Origin: Kiloniellales bacterium
GTDB taxonomy: Bacteria; Pseudomonadota; Alphaproteobacteria; Kiloniellales; JAKSBE01
Assembly (NCBI GenBank): GCA_030066685.1
Contig: JASJBF010000017.1
Span: 98,080-162,079, forward strand
Direction: 5' to 3'
Length of the DNA: 64,000 nucleotides
The translations under genes and the position numbers were made by a program. Of this stretch, positions 46,519 through 54,849 are shown one piece after another (position 1 is the stretch's first letter; every line of letters starts with the position of its first letter). The notes under the pieces are model-generated. The model ran no database searches and was not told where the DNA came from. It was given only the letters and a program-made list of their open reading frames with translations.

Positions 46519-46546
46519 ATTTGGTGAGTCCCGGTGCTGCGATCAA
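46519..46546 (-). promoter_or_regulatory. Candidate hsp20 promoter
   Basis: On the minus strand, TTGATC (46546–46541) and CCAAAT (46524–46519) are 16 nt apart. The pattern TTGA-N-CCAAAT resembles an RpoH promoter (CTTGAA and CCATNT) loosely. Transcription would begin near 46512, which places the ROSE-like hairpin in the 5' untranslated leader. Confidence 0.4.
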
Positions 46547-46699
46547 CTCTGCGCTCCAGGAGACCTCCGGCCGCCGCTTCCAGCCGGACCGAGACCGGAT
46601 CGGGCGCTTCCGTGTCCGGGCGGTGACATTGCTGTAACATCCCCCCGGACGCTGCCGCGCCCGGGCTCCCGGCAAGGTTCTGTTAAGAGTTGGCGGTGT

Positions 46700-46752
46700 C
46701 TCCTGAACCCACGCGAGAACACGGCACAGCAGAGGTTCTGGAGCATTTTTTT
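46700..46752 (+). terminator. Possible intrinsic terminator of an unassigned transcript
   Basis: CTCCTGAACC (46700–46709) pairs with GGTTCTGGAG (46734–46743) with a single mismatch, and seven T follow (46746–46752). This is the best terminator-like structure in the window, but no plus-strand gene ends before it. A small RNA encoded at about 46600–46750, or a leader for the downstream small frame, would explain it. The loop is long (24 nt), which weakens the case. Confidence 0.4.
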
Positions 46753-46768
46753 GGGGGCTAAACAAGAA

Positions 46769-46966
46769 ATGATCGGGCATAAGAAAAAAATCCTTTATAC
46801 CTATCAGACGCGCATCGTCGTCTGGACCGGATTGGTCATGCAGCGCCTTGGCCGGGAGCTTCACGCCCTACAGGTAAGCCATCAGGACGCGGCCTTTCTG
46901 GCTACCGTCAAAGGCGATGCCTACCAGCACCTCCTGGTTCGCGATCCAGTTGCACTTAGAGCTTGA
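46769..46966 (+). CDS. Possible small basic protein, 65 residues
   Basis: A frame of 65 codons (MIGHKKKILYTYQTRIVVWT, then GLVMQRLGRELHALQVSHQD) in the 676-nt space between hsp20 and the DUF2336 gene. The start is AT-rich (AAGAAAAAAATCC), a strong T-run lies just upstream and no proper ribosome-binding site is visible. Base use differs from its neighbours. I do not recognise the protein and it may be a chance frame. The remaining bases 46967–47080 hold no gene. Confidence 0.3.
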   Translation: MIGHKKKILYTYQTRIVVWTGLVMQRLGRELHALQVSHQDAAFLATVKGDAYQHLLVRDPVALRA

Positions 46967-47080
46967 AATCGAAGGACTTCGAAGAAAGGGGGCGTTCGTG
47001 ACATGGCTGCCCGAGCAGTATCCAGGGCTCAGCATGGCAACGAACACTTAACTCGACAAATCTAGACTGCATTTTGTGGA

Positions 47081-48346
47081 ATGCGAGCCATGCTAGAAGC
47101 AGTCAGGACTGTCACACCGAGGACGCCAGAGCGGGTACCCGATTTGCTGACTCCCGAAGGTGTCCAAGCTTTCCTTGAGAACCCTTCGCCCGAAGCCCGG
47201 GCCGAGGCGGCGGCGGTCATCGCCCGCGAGTACGCCCAGGGCGGCTTCTCGGACTCCGAGATGGAGCTCGCCACCACCATCCTCGAGACCCTCGCCGTCG
47301 AAGGCGAGGATCTGGTCCGCGAAGCGCTCTCCGAGCACCTCAAGGACTGCGAGACCCTCCCGGTCAACCTGGTCCGTCAGCTCGCCCGCGACGCCGTCGA
47401 AGCGGTAGCGGTGCCGATCCTGCGCTGCGCCGCGGCTCTGGACGACGACGACCTGATCGAGATCGCCGGCGCCGGCCAGGTGGCGCAGCTGATCGCCATA
47501 GCAAAGCGCGACGAGGTCACGCCGGAGGTCGCCGAGGCGCTGCTGGAATCCCGGAACGAAAAGGTCGTCGGTGCCCTGCTGGGCAACAAGGCTGCGGACA
47601 TCCCGGAGCCGCTGCTCAACCGCATCATCGACGAGTTCGGCAGCTTCACCTCCTTCCACAGCCTGCTGGTCGACCGGCCCTTCCTGCCCTTGACGGTGAT
47701 CGCGCGGGTCCTGCTGCTGATCCCGGAAGAGATGAAGGAGCGGCTCCTCGAGCGCCACGAACTGAACGCCAAGTTCGCCCAGCTGCTGACCCGTGTCAGC
47801 CAGGAGAACTCGATCTCCCGCGACGCCTCCAAGGCGCCCAAGGCCGTCGAGGCGCCGAAGCTGGTCCAGGTGCTGAGCCAGAAGGATGGCCTGACCCCGG
47901 TTCTGGTCCTGCGGGCCCTGCTGACCGGCGACCTCGAGTTCTTCGAGTCGGCCATGGCCGTGCGCACCCAGATGACGGTGGAGCCGGCGAAGACCCTGAT
48001 CTACAGCAGCTCGCCGAAGGGCTTCAAAGGGCTTTACGCGCGCAGCAACATGCCTACGGAGCTGATGCGGGCCTTCCGCATCGCGTTGGACTACATCAAC
48101 GAGATCGGCCGGGACAACGCCGCCTTCTGGCGGGCCGAGGACACCCGCGAGATCGTCAAGCAGCTCGGCAACGAGTTCGACGAGGTCTGCCCGGCCGAGC
48201 TGCGCCGGCTGATCGGACGCCTGCAGCGACGCCTGACCAGCCAGAACGACAAGGACAAGCGCGGCTCCGTCGAGCTGGCCTTCTCCAAGGCCGGCAGCAA
48301 GAACCGCGGCGTGCCGCAGAAGGGTCCTCTGCGTCCGGCCAGCTGA
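47081..48346 (+). CDS. DUF2336 domain-containing protein
   Basis: A 421-residue cytoplasmic protein built of HEAT-like helical pairs (for example EARAEAAAVIAREYAQGGFS and RDEVTPEVAEALLESRNEKV) over residues 30–260, matching the DUF2336 family of alphaproteobacteria. A second helical part (SNMPTELMRAFRIALDYIN) and a basic tail rich in Lys and Arg follow. No enzymatic motif is seen. The start may be ATG 47081 or 47090. It precedes a HerA-like ATPase gene by 179 nt on the same strand. The function is unknown; HEAT folds usually bind proteins or nucleic acid. Confidence 0.85.
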   Translation: MRAMLEAVRTVTPRTPERVPDLLTPEGVQAFLENPSPEARAEAAAVIAREYAQGGFSDSEMELATTILETLAVEGEDLVREALSEHLKDCETLPVNLVRQLARDAVEAVAVPILRCAAALDDDDLIEIAGAGQVAQLIAIAKRDEVTPEVAEALLESRNEKVVGALLGNKAADIPEPLLNRIIDEFGSFTSFHSLLVDRPFLPLTVIARVLLLIPEEMKERLLERHELNAKFAQLLTRVSQENSISRDASKAPKAVEAPKLVQVLSQKDGLTPVLVLRALLTGDLEFFESAMAVRTQMTVEPAKTLIYSSSPKGFKGLYARSNMPTELMRAFRIALDYINEIGRDNAAFWRAEDTREIVKQLGNEFDEVCPAELRRLIGRLQRRLTSQNDKDKRGSVELAFSKAGSKNRGVPQKGPLRPAS

Positions 48347-48525
48347 CCGGCGGCCCCGCGGCGCGGCAGCGACGCGGTGACACCGACCTCCGAAGCCCCC
48401 CGACAAGCCAGCTTTCACCAAGCCTTAAGGGTGCCTCTGCCATCATCCGGGCCTCAAGATAAGGGCCCGACAGGCCGAGGCATCGACCGTCATCCTTGCG
48501 AGATCAGAGACAGGAACAGCGACCG

Positions 48526-51348
48526 ATGGACGCAGATCGAGGGCCAATGGCCGGAGACGACATGCCCGCCGAGTCCGGCGACAACGGCGATGACTCGGAG
48601 GCCCGGTCGCGCTCCCATCCGCTGCGTCGCCTGATCGGGCCGGAGCCCGCGGCCCCTGCGGCGCCGGAGGCGATGACCGAGTCGGACGTGCCGTCCCTGG
48701 CCAGCGTGTCCATCCGCCGCGGCGCCGGCGGCGCCAAGAGCCCCGGTCGGATGGCCGCGCAGACACCGCGCCAAGCGCCGCCGCAGGCGCCCGCCCAGGC
48801 CCCCGCCTCGGCCCCCGCCTCGGCCGCAGTCCAGACCCAGGTGCCGGCCCAGGCCCCTGTCCAGCCCCAGTCGCAGCCCCCGGCGCCCGCGCAGCCCACC
48901 GCCGAGCCGCAGCCCCGCGCGGCCGTTCCCCAGGCCGGCGGCAACGGCGTCGGCGCCGCGGCGGCCCAGGCGCCGGCTCAGGCCACGAACGGAAGCGGCC
49001 AGCCGCCGAGGCCGGCCCAGCCCCCAAGCGCGCCCAGCCAGGCAGCCTCCGCCCCGACGCCCACCTCGACGCCCCAGGACCATGCCGCGGCCCCGGCCGG
49101 CGGCAACGGCGCAAGGCCGGCCGCGCCCGAGTCCGGCGGCGTGAGCATCCGCAAGGCGGCCCCGAGCATTCGCAAGCAGCCGCCGGCCGAGGGAGCCGAA
49201 GCACCGGTCCCGAGCGACGGTGCCGCAGGCGCCGCGCCGAGCATCCGCAAGCCGGCACCCGAGGCGGCCGGCCCGGAAGCGGCGCCTTCGATCCGCCGGC
49301 CGGCGCCGCCGCCTGAGCCCAGGGAGACGCAGGAGCGCCCGATCCCGCGGCAGGCGATGGAGCCGGAGTCGGCCCCGCGCCCGGCGCCCGCGGTCGAGCG
49401 CACCGCACCCCCGGTCCGCGAGGCCCCCCCAGAAGCCAGGGCCGCCGAGGCACCGTCGATGGAATTGCCTGCTGCCGACAGGCCGGTCGAGCGGGCCCCG
49501 GCGGCGCCCGCCGAACCGCTGTGCAGCGAAGCTCCGACGTCCGAGCCGGCGCCAGAGCGGCGCCCCGAGCCGGTGCCGGAGCCGCGTCCCGAGCCGATGC
49601 CAGAGCCGCGCGCCGAGCCGCTACAGGTTCGGCAGCCCGCGCCTGAGCCAGCCCCCCAGGCGGCCACAGCCCCGGCGCCAACGCCCATGCCCAGTCCGCC
49701 GCCGATCAACGAAGGCGTCTTCGACGAAGACGGCGCCATGCGGATCGGCTACGTGATCTCGGTGTCCGGCCGCAAGGTCTACGGCGTGATGATCCCGGAT
49801 TCCGACGTCGCGACCGAAGACAGCATGCTGCACCTGCAGGAGGTCTCGCAGATCGGCGACCTGGTCAAGATGCCGACCTCGCGCTCGGTCGCCTTCGGGA
49901 TGATCTCCAGCCTGGAGATCCGCAACCCCTCGTCCTCGCCGCCGGCCGCGACCGACCAGCGGGTGCTCGAGATCGACCTCTTCGGCGAGGGCATCTATGA
50001 CCAGAATGGCGAGTTCAAGTTCCAGCGCGGCATCTCGATCTACCCCAGCCTAGGCACCGAGATCCGCGAGACAACGCATCTGGAGCTGGCGCAGATCTAC
50101 GCCAAGCCCAGCGAGTCCAACGTTCTGATCGGCTCGCTCTACCAGGACCCGGAGCTGCCGGCCTACCTTCTTGTCGACGACCTGCTGGGCAAGCACTTCG
50201 CGGTGCTTGGCACGACCGGCACCGGCAAGTCCTGCTCGACCACGGTCGTGCTGCGCTCGATCCTGGACGCCCACCCGAACGGCCACGTGGTCCTCCTCGA
50301 CCCCCACAACGAGTACGGCCAGGCCTTCGACGAGTACGCCGAGGTGGTGCGCCCGGACACCCTGAACCTGCCCTTCTGGCTGCTGAACTTCGAGGAGCTG
50401 GTCGAGGTGATCTGCACCGCCGACCAGATCAGCCGCAAGGCCGAGGTCAACATCCTCAAGGAGGCGGTCTACACCGCCAAGCTGCAGTTCGTCGGCGAGA
50501 GCGAGGACGTGGTGTCCTGGCTGACCGTCGACACCCCGGTGCCCTACCGCCTGAGCTCTCTGGTGCAGCAGATCGAGGACGCCCAGGGCCAGCTCGACCG
50601 GCCCGAGGATTCCGCGCCCTATCAGCGGATCAAGGCCCGGATCCAGGCCCTGCGCGCGGACCGGCGCTACGACTTCATGTTCGCCGGCCTTTCGGTCAAG
50701 GACTCCATGGCCGAGGTTCTGTCCCGCCTGCTGCGGATCCCGGTCGAGGGCCGGCCGATTACCATCCTGCAGCTGGCCGGCGTGCCCTCGGAGATCGTCG
50801 ACGTCGTGGTCTCCGTGATGTGCCGCATGGTCTTCGACTTCGCGATGTGGAGCGTCGGCCACCAGTCCGTGCCGGTGCTCCTGGTCTGCGAGGAGGCGCA
50901 CCGCTACATCCCGCAGGACCAGGCGACCGGCTTCACGCCGACCCGCAAGGCCATTGCCCGGATCGCCAAGGAGGGCCGCAAATACGGCGTCTCGCTCTGC
51001 CTGGTGACCCAGCGCCCCTCGGAGCTCTCCGAGACCATCCTGTCCCAGTGCAACACCATCTTCACCCTGAGGATGAGCAACGAGCGCGACCAGGTCTTCG
51101 TACGCCGGGCCATGCCCGACAGCGCGGCCGGCATGCTGAACGCCCTGCCGGCGCTCAGGAACCAGGAGGCGATCGTTGTCGGCGAAGGCGTCACCGTGCC
51201 GATGCGGATCCGCTTCTCGGACCTCGAGTCCTTCCAGCGGCCGCAGAGCGACACGGCGATCTTCTCGGACGCCTGGGAGTACGACCAGGACCGCGGCGAC
51301 GGTTTCCTGCACGACGTCGTCGACCGCTGGCGCCGTCAGAGCTACTGA
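48526..51348 (+). CDS. HerA/VirB4-like DUF87 ATPase with a long proline-rich N-terminal arm
   Basis: A 940-residue protein. Residues 1 to about 400 are low-complexity, rich in Pro, Ala and Glu, with five SIR(K/R) motifs at 62, 207, 214, 239 and 255 and repeats of PEP-type near residues 345–375. The folded part starts with a HAS-barrel (GYVISVSGRKVYGVMIPD at about 408). It continues with Walker A GTTGTGKS at 562–569, Walker B LLVCEEAH at 785–792 and the GRKYGVSLCLVTQRPSEL sensor/arginine region. This is a HerA-type DNA translocase. HerA usually pairs with nuclease NurA, but none is encoded nearby. Start ATG 48526 is chosen for GGAAC upstream. Confidence 0.9.
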   Translation: MDADRGPMAGDDMPAESGDNGDDSEARSRSHPLRRLIGPEPAAPAAPEAMTESDVPSLASVSIRRGAGGAKSPGRMAAQTPRQAPPQAPAQAPASAPASAAVQTQVPAQAPVQPQSQPPAPAQPTAEPQPRAAVPQAGGNGVGAAAAQAPAQATNGSGQPPRPAQPPSAPSQAASAPTPTSTPQDHAAAPAGGNGARPAAPESGGVSIRKAAPSIRKQPPAEGAEAPVPSDGAAGAAPSIRKPAPEAAGPEAAPSIRRPAPPPEPRETQERPIPRQAMEPESAPRPAPAVERTAPPVREAPPEARAAEAPSMELPAADRPVERAPAAPAEPLCSEAPTSEPAPERRPEPVPEPRPEPMPEPRAEPLQVRQPAPEPAPQAATAPAPTPMPSPPPINEGVFDEDGAMRIGYVISVSGRKVYGVMIPDSDVATEDSMLHLQEVSQIGDLVKMPTSRSVAFGMISSLEIRNPSSSPPAATDQRVLEIDLFGEGIYDQNGEFKFQRGISIYPSLGTEIRETTHLELAQIYAKPSESNVLIGSLYQDPELPAYLLVDDLLGKHFAVLGTTGTGKSCSTTVVLRSILDAHPNGHVVLLDPHNEYGQAFDEYAEVVRPDTLNLPFWLLNFEELVEVICTADQISRKAEVNILKEAVYTAKLQFVGESEDVVSWLTVDTPVPYRLSSLVQQIEDAQGQLDRPEDSAPYQRIKARIQALRADRRYDFMFAGLSVKDSMAEVLSRLLRIPVEGRPITILQLAGVPSEIVDVVVSVMCRMVFDFAMWSVGHQSVPVLLVCEEAHRYIPQDQATGFTPTRKAIARIAKEGRKYGVSLCLVTQRPSELSETILSQCNTIFTLRMSNERDQVFVRRAMPDSAAGMLNALPALRNQEAIVVGEGVTVPMRIRFSDLESFQRPQSDTAIFSDAWEYDQDRGDGFLHDVVDRWRRQSY

Positions 51349-51391
51349 CCCGGCGCTTGACGCCCCGGCCCGGCAGGATTGAAGTCGGGCC

Positions 51392-52162
51392 ATGGGCGAG
51401 GCCGAGCTTCCCGACATCGAAAAGGCGCGCTTCCTGGAAGCGCTGGCGGTCAGCGCCTGGCCCCCGGCGGCCCAGGAGCCGCTGGAGGGCTGGCAGCTGG
51501 GCTTCGACCGCGGCGCTACCCGCCGGGCCAACAGCACCTTGCCGAACCGCCTGGCGCCAGGCGCCGATGCCGAGGCGCTGATCGCCGAGGTCGAGCGCCG
51601 CTACCGCGACCGGGGCCTGGCGCCCTGCTTCAAGATCAGCCCGGCGGCGACGCCCGCCGACCTCGACCGGCGGCTGGCCGCCCGGGGCTACGACGCCGAG
51701 GGGCAGAGCCTGGTGCTGACCGCCGGGTCCGCGATTGCGGCGGGCGCCGAGGCGGCGCCCGGCGTTGATCTGCAGCTCCTGGACGCGCCGACCCCAGCCT
51801 GGTGCGCCGCCTGCTGGCCCGGGGCGGAAACGGCGGAGGCCGAGGCCCGGGCCGCGATCGCCCGGCGGATCGAGGCGCCCCGCGCCTTCGCCCTGGCCGC
51901 GATCGAAGGGAAAACGGCCGGGGCGGCGGCGATCGCCTGCCGCGACGGCTGGGCCTGCATCACCGCGGTCAACACCCTCGGCGCCTGGCGCCGGCGCGGC
52001 GTCGCCTGGACCCTGATGGCGGGTTTGACCGAGTGGGCCATGCGGCAAGCGCCCGAGGGCCTCTATCTGCAGGTGGAGGCGGACAACACGGCCGCGCGGG
52101 CGCTCTACGACCGGCTCGGCTTCAAGCTCGCCTATCCCTATCACTACCGCCGGCAGGCCTGA
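51392..52162 (+). CDS. GNAT-family acetyltransferase
   Basis: A 256-residue protein whose C-terminal half is a GNAT domain (TLGAWRRRGVAWTLMAGLTE as the acetyl-CoA loop and LYLQVEADNTAARALYDRLG with the catalytic-site asparagine). The N-terminal 130 residues look like a degenerate GNAT half (LAPCFKISPAATPADLDRRL). The substrate is unknown. It faces the TPP enzyme gene tail to tail with 8 nt between. It starts 43 nt after the HerA-like ATPase gene and may share its transcript. Confidence 0.85.
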   Translation: MGEAELPDIEKARFLEALAVSAWPPAAQEPLEGWQLGFDRGATRRANSTLPNRLAPGADAEALIAEVERRYRDRGLAPCFKISPAATPADLDRRLAARGYDAEGQSLVLTAGSAIAAGAEAAPGVDLQLLDAPTPAWCAACWPGAETAEAEARAAIARRIEAPRAFALAAIEGKTAGAAAIACRDGWACITAVNTLGAWRRRGVAWTLMAGLTEWAMRQAPEGLYLQVEADNTAARALYDRLGFKLAYPYHYRRQA

Positions 52163-52170
52163 GGCAGGCT

Positions 52171-53856
52171 TCAGTCCGCCCGGGCGGCCATCGCCGCGGC
52201 ACGGATCTCGCTGAGGGACTGGCGGGGCGTCAGGGCCTCCGGATCGATCCGCAGCTCGAGCAGGGCCGGCTTGCCAGCGGCCTCCGCCCGTTCGAAGGCG
52301 GCGGCGAAGTCCTCGGTCCGCTCGACGACCTCGCCGTGGGCGCCGTAGGCCCGGGCCAGGGCGGCGAAGTCCGGATTGACCAGGTCCGTGCCCAGGACCC
52401 GGCCCGGGTATTCCCGCTCCTGGTGCATGCGGATGGTGCCGTACATGCCGTTATTGACCAATAGTATAATAACGTTCAGGCGGTACTGGACCGCGGTCGC
52501 CAGCTCCTGCCCGGTCATCAGGAAGCAGCCGTCGCCGGCGAAGCAGACCACGGGCCGCTCCGGCGCCTCAGCCTTGGCCACGATGGCCGCCGGCAGGCCA
52601 TAGCCCATGGAGCCGGAGGTCGGGCCGAGCTGGCTGCGGAAGCCGCCGTAGCGAAAGAAGCGGTGCAGCCAGACCGAATAGTTGCCGGCGCCGTTGGTCA
52701 GCACCGCGTCCGCCGGCAGGTGGTCGCGCAGCCAGGCCACGACCTCGGCCATCTGCAGGGCGCCGGGGCAGGGCAGTGGCCGGTTCCATTCCAGATAGTC
52801 CCGGTGGGCCGCCTCGACTTCGGCGGCCCGTGTCGGGCCCGGCGCGGCGTTGAGGCCGCGGGCGGCGGCCAAGAAGGCGCGCGGGCTGGCGTGGATCGCC
52901 AGCGCCGGCTGGTAGACCCGGCCCAGTTCCTCCGCGCCGGGGTGGATGTGGACCAGCCTCTGGCTGGGCCGCGGCGCCTCGATCAGGGTATAGCCGCCGG
53001 TCGTGATCTCGCCCAGGCGGGCGCCCAGCACCAGCAGCAGGTCGGCTGCCCGGATCCGGGCCTGCAGCTTGGGATTGATGCCGATGCCGACGTCGCCGGC
53101 GTAGTTGGGATGGCCGTTGTCGATCAGATCCTGGCAGCGGAAGGCGGCGCCGACCGGCAGCGCCTGGGCCTCGGCGAAGGCCCGCAGGTCGTCGGTCGCC
53201 TGGGCATCCCAGCCACTGCCCCCGACCAGCAGGAAGGGCCGCTCGGCCGCGGCCAGGAGCTCGCCCAGACGGCTGAGCTCGGACCCGCCGGGGTGGGTCT
53301 CGACCCTGGCGTAGGGCGCCGCGTCGGCGACCTCGACCTCGTCGGTCAGCATGTCCTCGGGCAGGGCCAGCACCACGGGGCCGGGGCGGCCCGAGGTCGC
53401 GGTGTGGAAGGCCCGGCTCAGGAACTCGGGGATCCGCGCCGCATCGTCGATCTCGGCCACCCACTTCGCCTGCTGTCCGAACATGCGCCGGTAGTCGATC
53501 TCCTGGAAGGCCTCGCGCTCGACGTGACCGCGGGCGATCTGGCCGATGAAGAGGATCATCGGCGTCGAGTCCTGGGAGGCGATGTGCAGGCCGGCGCTGG
53601 CGTTGGTCGCGCCCGGCCCGCGGGTGACGAAGCAGATGCCCGGTTCGCCGGTCAGCTTGCCCTGGGCCTCGGCCATCATCGCCGCCCCGCCTTCCTGGCG
53701 GCAGATCGTGAAGGCGATCTCCGGCACGTCGTTCAGCGCGTCCAGGACCGCCAGGTAGCTCTCGCCCGGCACACCGTAGGCGCGGGTCACGCCATGAAGC
53801 CTGAGCTGATCGACCAGCACCTTCGCGCCGCTGCGCGGGCTCTCTGCGGATGGCAC
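52171..53856 (-). CDS. Thiamine-diphosphate-binding enzyme (acetolactate synthase-like)
   Basis: A 561-residue enzyme with three TPP-enzyme domains. The N-terminal pyrimidine-binding domain carries the activating Glu55 in CRQEGGAAMM. The central domain has LLLVLGARLGEITTGGYT. The C-terminal pyrophosphate-binding domain has the GDGCFLMTG...NN motif (LLVNNGMYGTIRMHQ). Enzymes in this group include acetolactate synthase, benzoylformate decarboxylase and sulfoacetaldehyde acetyltransferase. No ilvN-type regulatory subunit is adjacent, so a catabolic role is likelier. GTG 53856 has GGAGG 8 nt upstream. Confidence 0.88.
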   Translation of the reverse strand: MPSAESPRSGAKVLVDQLRLHGVTRAYGVPGESYLAVLDALNDVPEIAFTICRQEGGAAMMAEAQGKLTGEPGICFVTRGPGATNASAGLHIASQDSTPMILFIGQIARGHVEREAFQEIDYRRMFGQQAKWVAEIDDAARIPEFLSRAFHTATSGRPGPVVLALPEDMLTDEVEVADAAPYARVETHPGGSELSRLGELLAAAERPFLLVGGSGWDAQATDDLRAFAEAQALPVGAAFRCQDLIDNGHPNYAGDVGIGINPKLQARIRAADLLLVLGARLGEITTGGYTLIEAPRPSQRLVHIHPGAEELGRVYQPALAIHASPRAFLAAARGLNAAPGPTRAAEVEAAHRDYLEWNRPLPCPGALQMAEVVAWLRDHLPADAVLTNGAGNYSVWLHRFFRYGGFRSQLGPTSGSMGYGLPAAIVAKAEAPERPVVCFAGDGCFLMTGQELATAVQYRLNVIILLVNNGMYGTIRMHQEREYPGRVLGTDLVNPDFAALARAYGAHGEVVERTEDFAAAFERAEAAGKPALLELRIDPEALTPRQSLSEIRAAAMAARAD

Positions 53857-54282
53857 CCCGGTTCCTCCTCTCGACGACCGCCTGAGGCTTACGGAGATCG
53901 CGCCGCCTTGTCTACCGCCGCTTGCGCCCGGACGGGGCGGCGCCACATGCTGGGCTCAGGACTCATAACCGTAAGGTGACGGTAGCTGCGAGATAGGTTG
54001 CTGAACGGAACGTGTGGGTGCGCCTGTCGCAGCGTGTTGCGAAGCGCCGTCAGTCTTTGAGCTAGGCGAAGAGATTCTTGACTTTTTGGACGTTGGCGGG
54101 ACTAACGCCTCGCCCCTTCGGAGGGAGTGGCCTTATCCGCTCTCTCTGTTCCTCCGTGAGCCAAGGTCCGTGACGTGGATGTTCCTCCTCGCCACCTTAG
54201 AATCAAAAGAGAGTACGTTAGGAAATCTTGTTTGCGCCGATGACAGTAGTGCGGGACGAAAGTGCCACTGAGTTTTAACACC
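53857..54282. other. 426-nt spacer of lower GC with no convincing gene
   Basis: The first 90 nt hold the leader of the TPP enzyme gene. From about 54000 the base composition drops well below that of the surroundings. Frames such as 54014–54271 on the plus strand have no ribosome-binding site and unusual composition. I see no tRNA, insertion-sequence end or long repeat. It may be decayed sequence brought in with the neighbouring orphan gene. Confidence 0.45.
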
Positions 54283-54753
54283 CTATGCGGCACAGAATGA
54301 CGCCCGTGATTCAAGGTAGGCTGCTTGATTCGGCTCAATTTTCATCATTGTATCGCGCCACGCCTCCTGCTCGAAACTTATCAGGGCAAGTTCCCAGACA
54401 CAGGCAACCACCGGCCTCGCCACAGTATCCATAGGTTCCGCCGCAGAATATTCCCGACGGTAGATGTGCTGGCAAAGCACTGAACCCTGAGCCCACCAAT
54501 GCGCCGAAATTGATAAACCCACATCTCCGGGATGAATAATGACAAAGCCTAAGCCGTTGCTGTCTCCCATGGCAGCAACCCGTTCCAGCACGTCCTGCTC
54601 CAGAAACTCCTTCGCAACCGACACCATGTCGTGTGTCACCTCCTTGTCACGTGCAAGAAGGCCGTAAATCTTGAAATGAAGCGAACCCATCTCCCAGATG
54701 CCATGATCTGAAACGGCGCGCGGGTGATAGACCTCGATGGGGCCAACATCCAT
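54283..54753 (-). CDS. Hypothetical protein in a lower-GC patch
   Basis: A 156-residue protein (MDVGPIEVYHPRAVSDHGIW, then MGSLHFKIYGLLARDKEVTH and SISAHWWAQGSVLCQHIYRR). I do not recognise it. No signal peptide or membrane helix is visible, and it appears to be a compact alpha/beta protein. GGAG lies 7 nt before the second of two ATG codons (54753), the likely start. Its codons end in A or T far more often than those of the neighbours, which suggests horizontal transfer. It sits alone between the TPP enzyme and the M48 protease genes. Confidence 0.75.
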   Translation of the reverse strand: MDVGPIEVYHPRAVSDHGIWEMGSLHFKIYGLLARDKEVTHDMVSVAKEFLEQDVLERVAAMGDSNGLGFVIIHPGDVGLSISAHWWAQGSVLCQHIYRREYSAAEPMDTVARPVVACVWELALISFEQEAWRDTMMKIEPNQAAYLESRASFCAA

Positions 54754-54849
54754 CATGCTTCTCCGTCAGCGGGCGCTTGCGGCACTGTAACGAGTGCCCG
54801 AAGGACGTCAATTAATGGGTCCTGAGCCTAGGAGCGGAGGGCGACAGAC

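Noticed and set aside
46401..46520. 39-codon frame ending in ATGA at the hsp20 start, a possible upstream coupled peptide
   Set aside because: It runs through the ROSE-like hairpin, and the candidate promoter would start transcription near 46512, inside its start codon.
47081..51348. HerA–NurA or HerA–Sir2 type defence system
   Set aside because: No nuclease or Sir2 gene is adjacent, and the setting is chromosomal housekeeping and not a defence island.
54014..54271. 85-codon plus-strand frame in the lower-GC spacer
   Set aside because: No ribosome-binding site, no recognisable pattern, and several competing frames of similar length.
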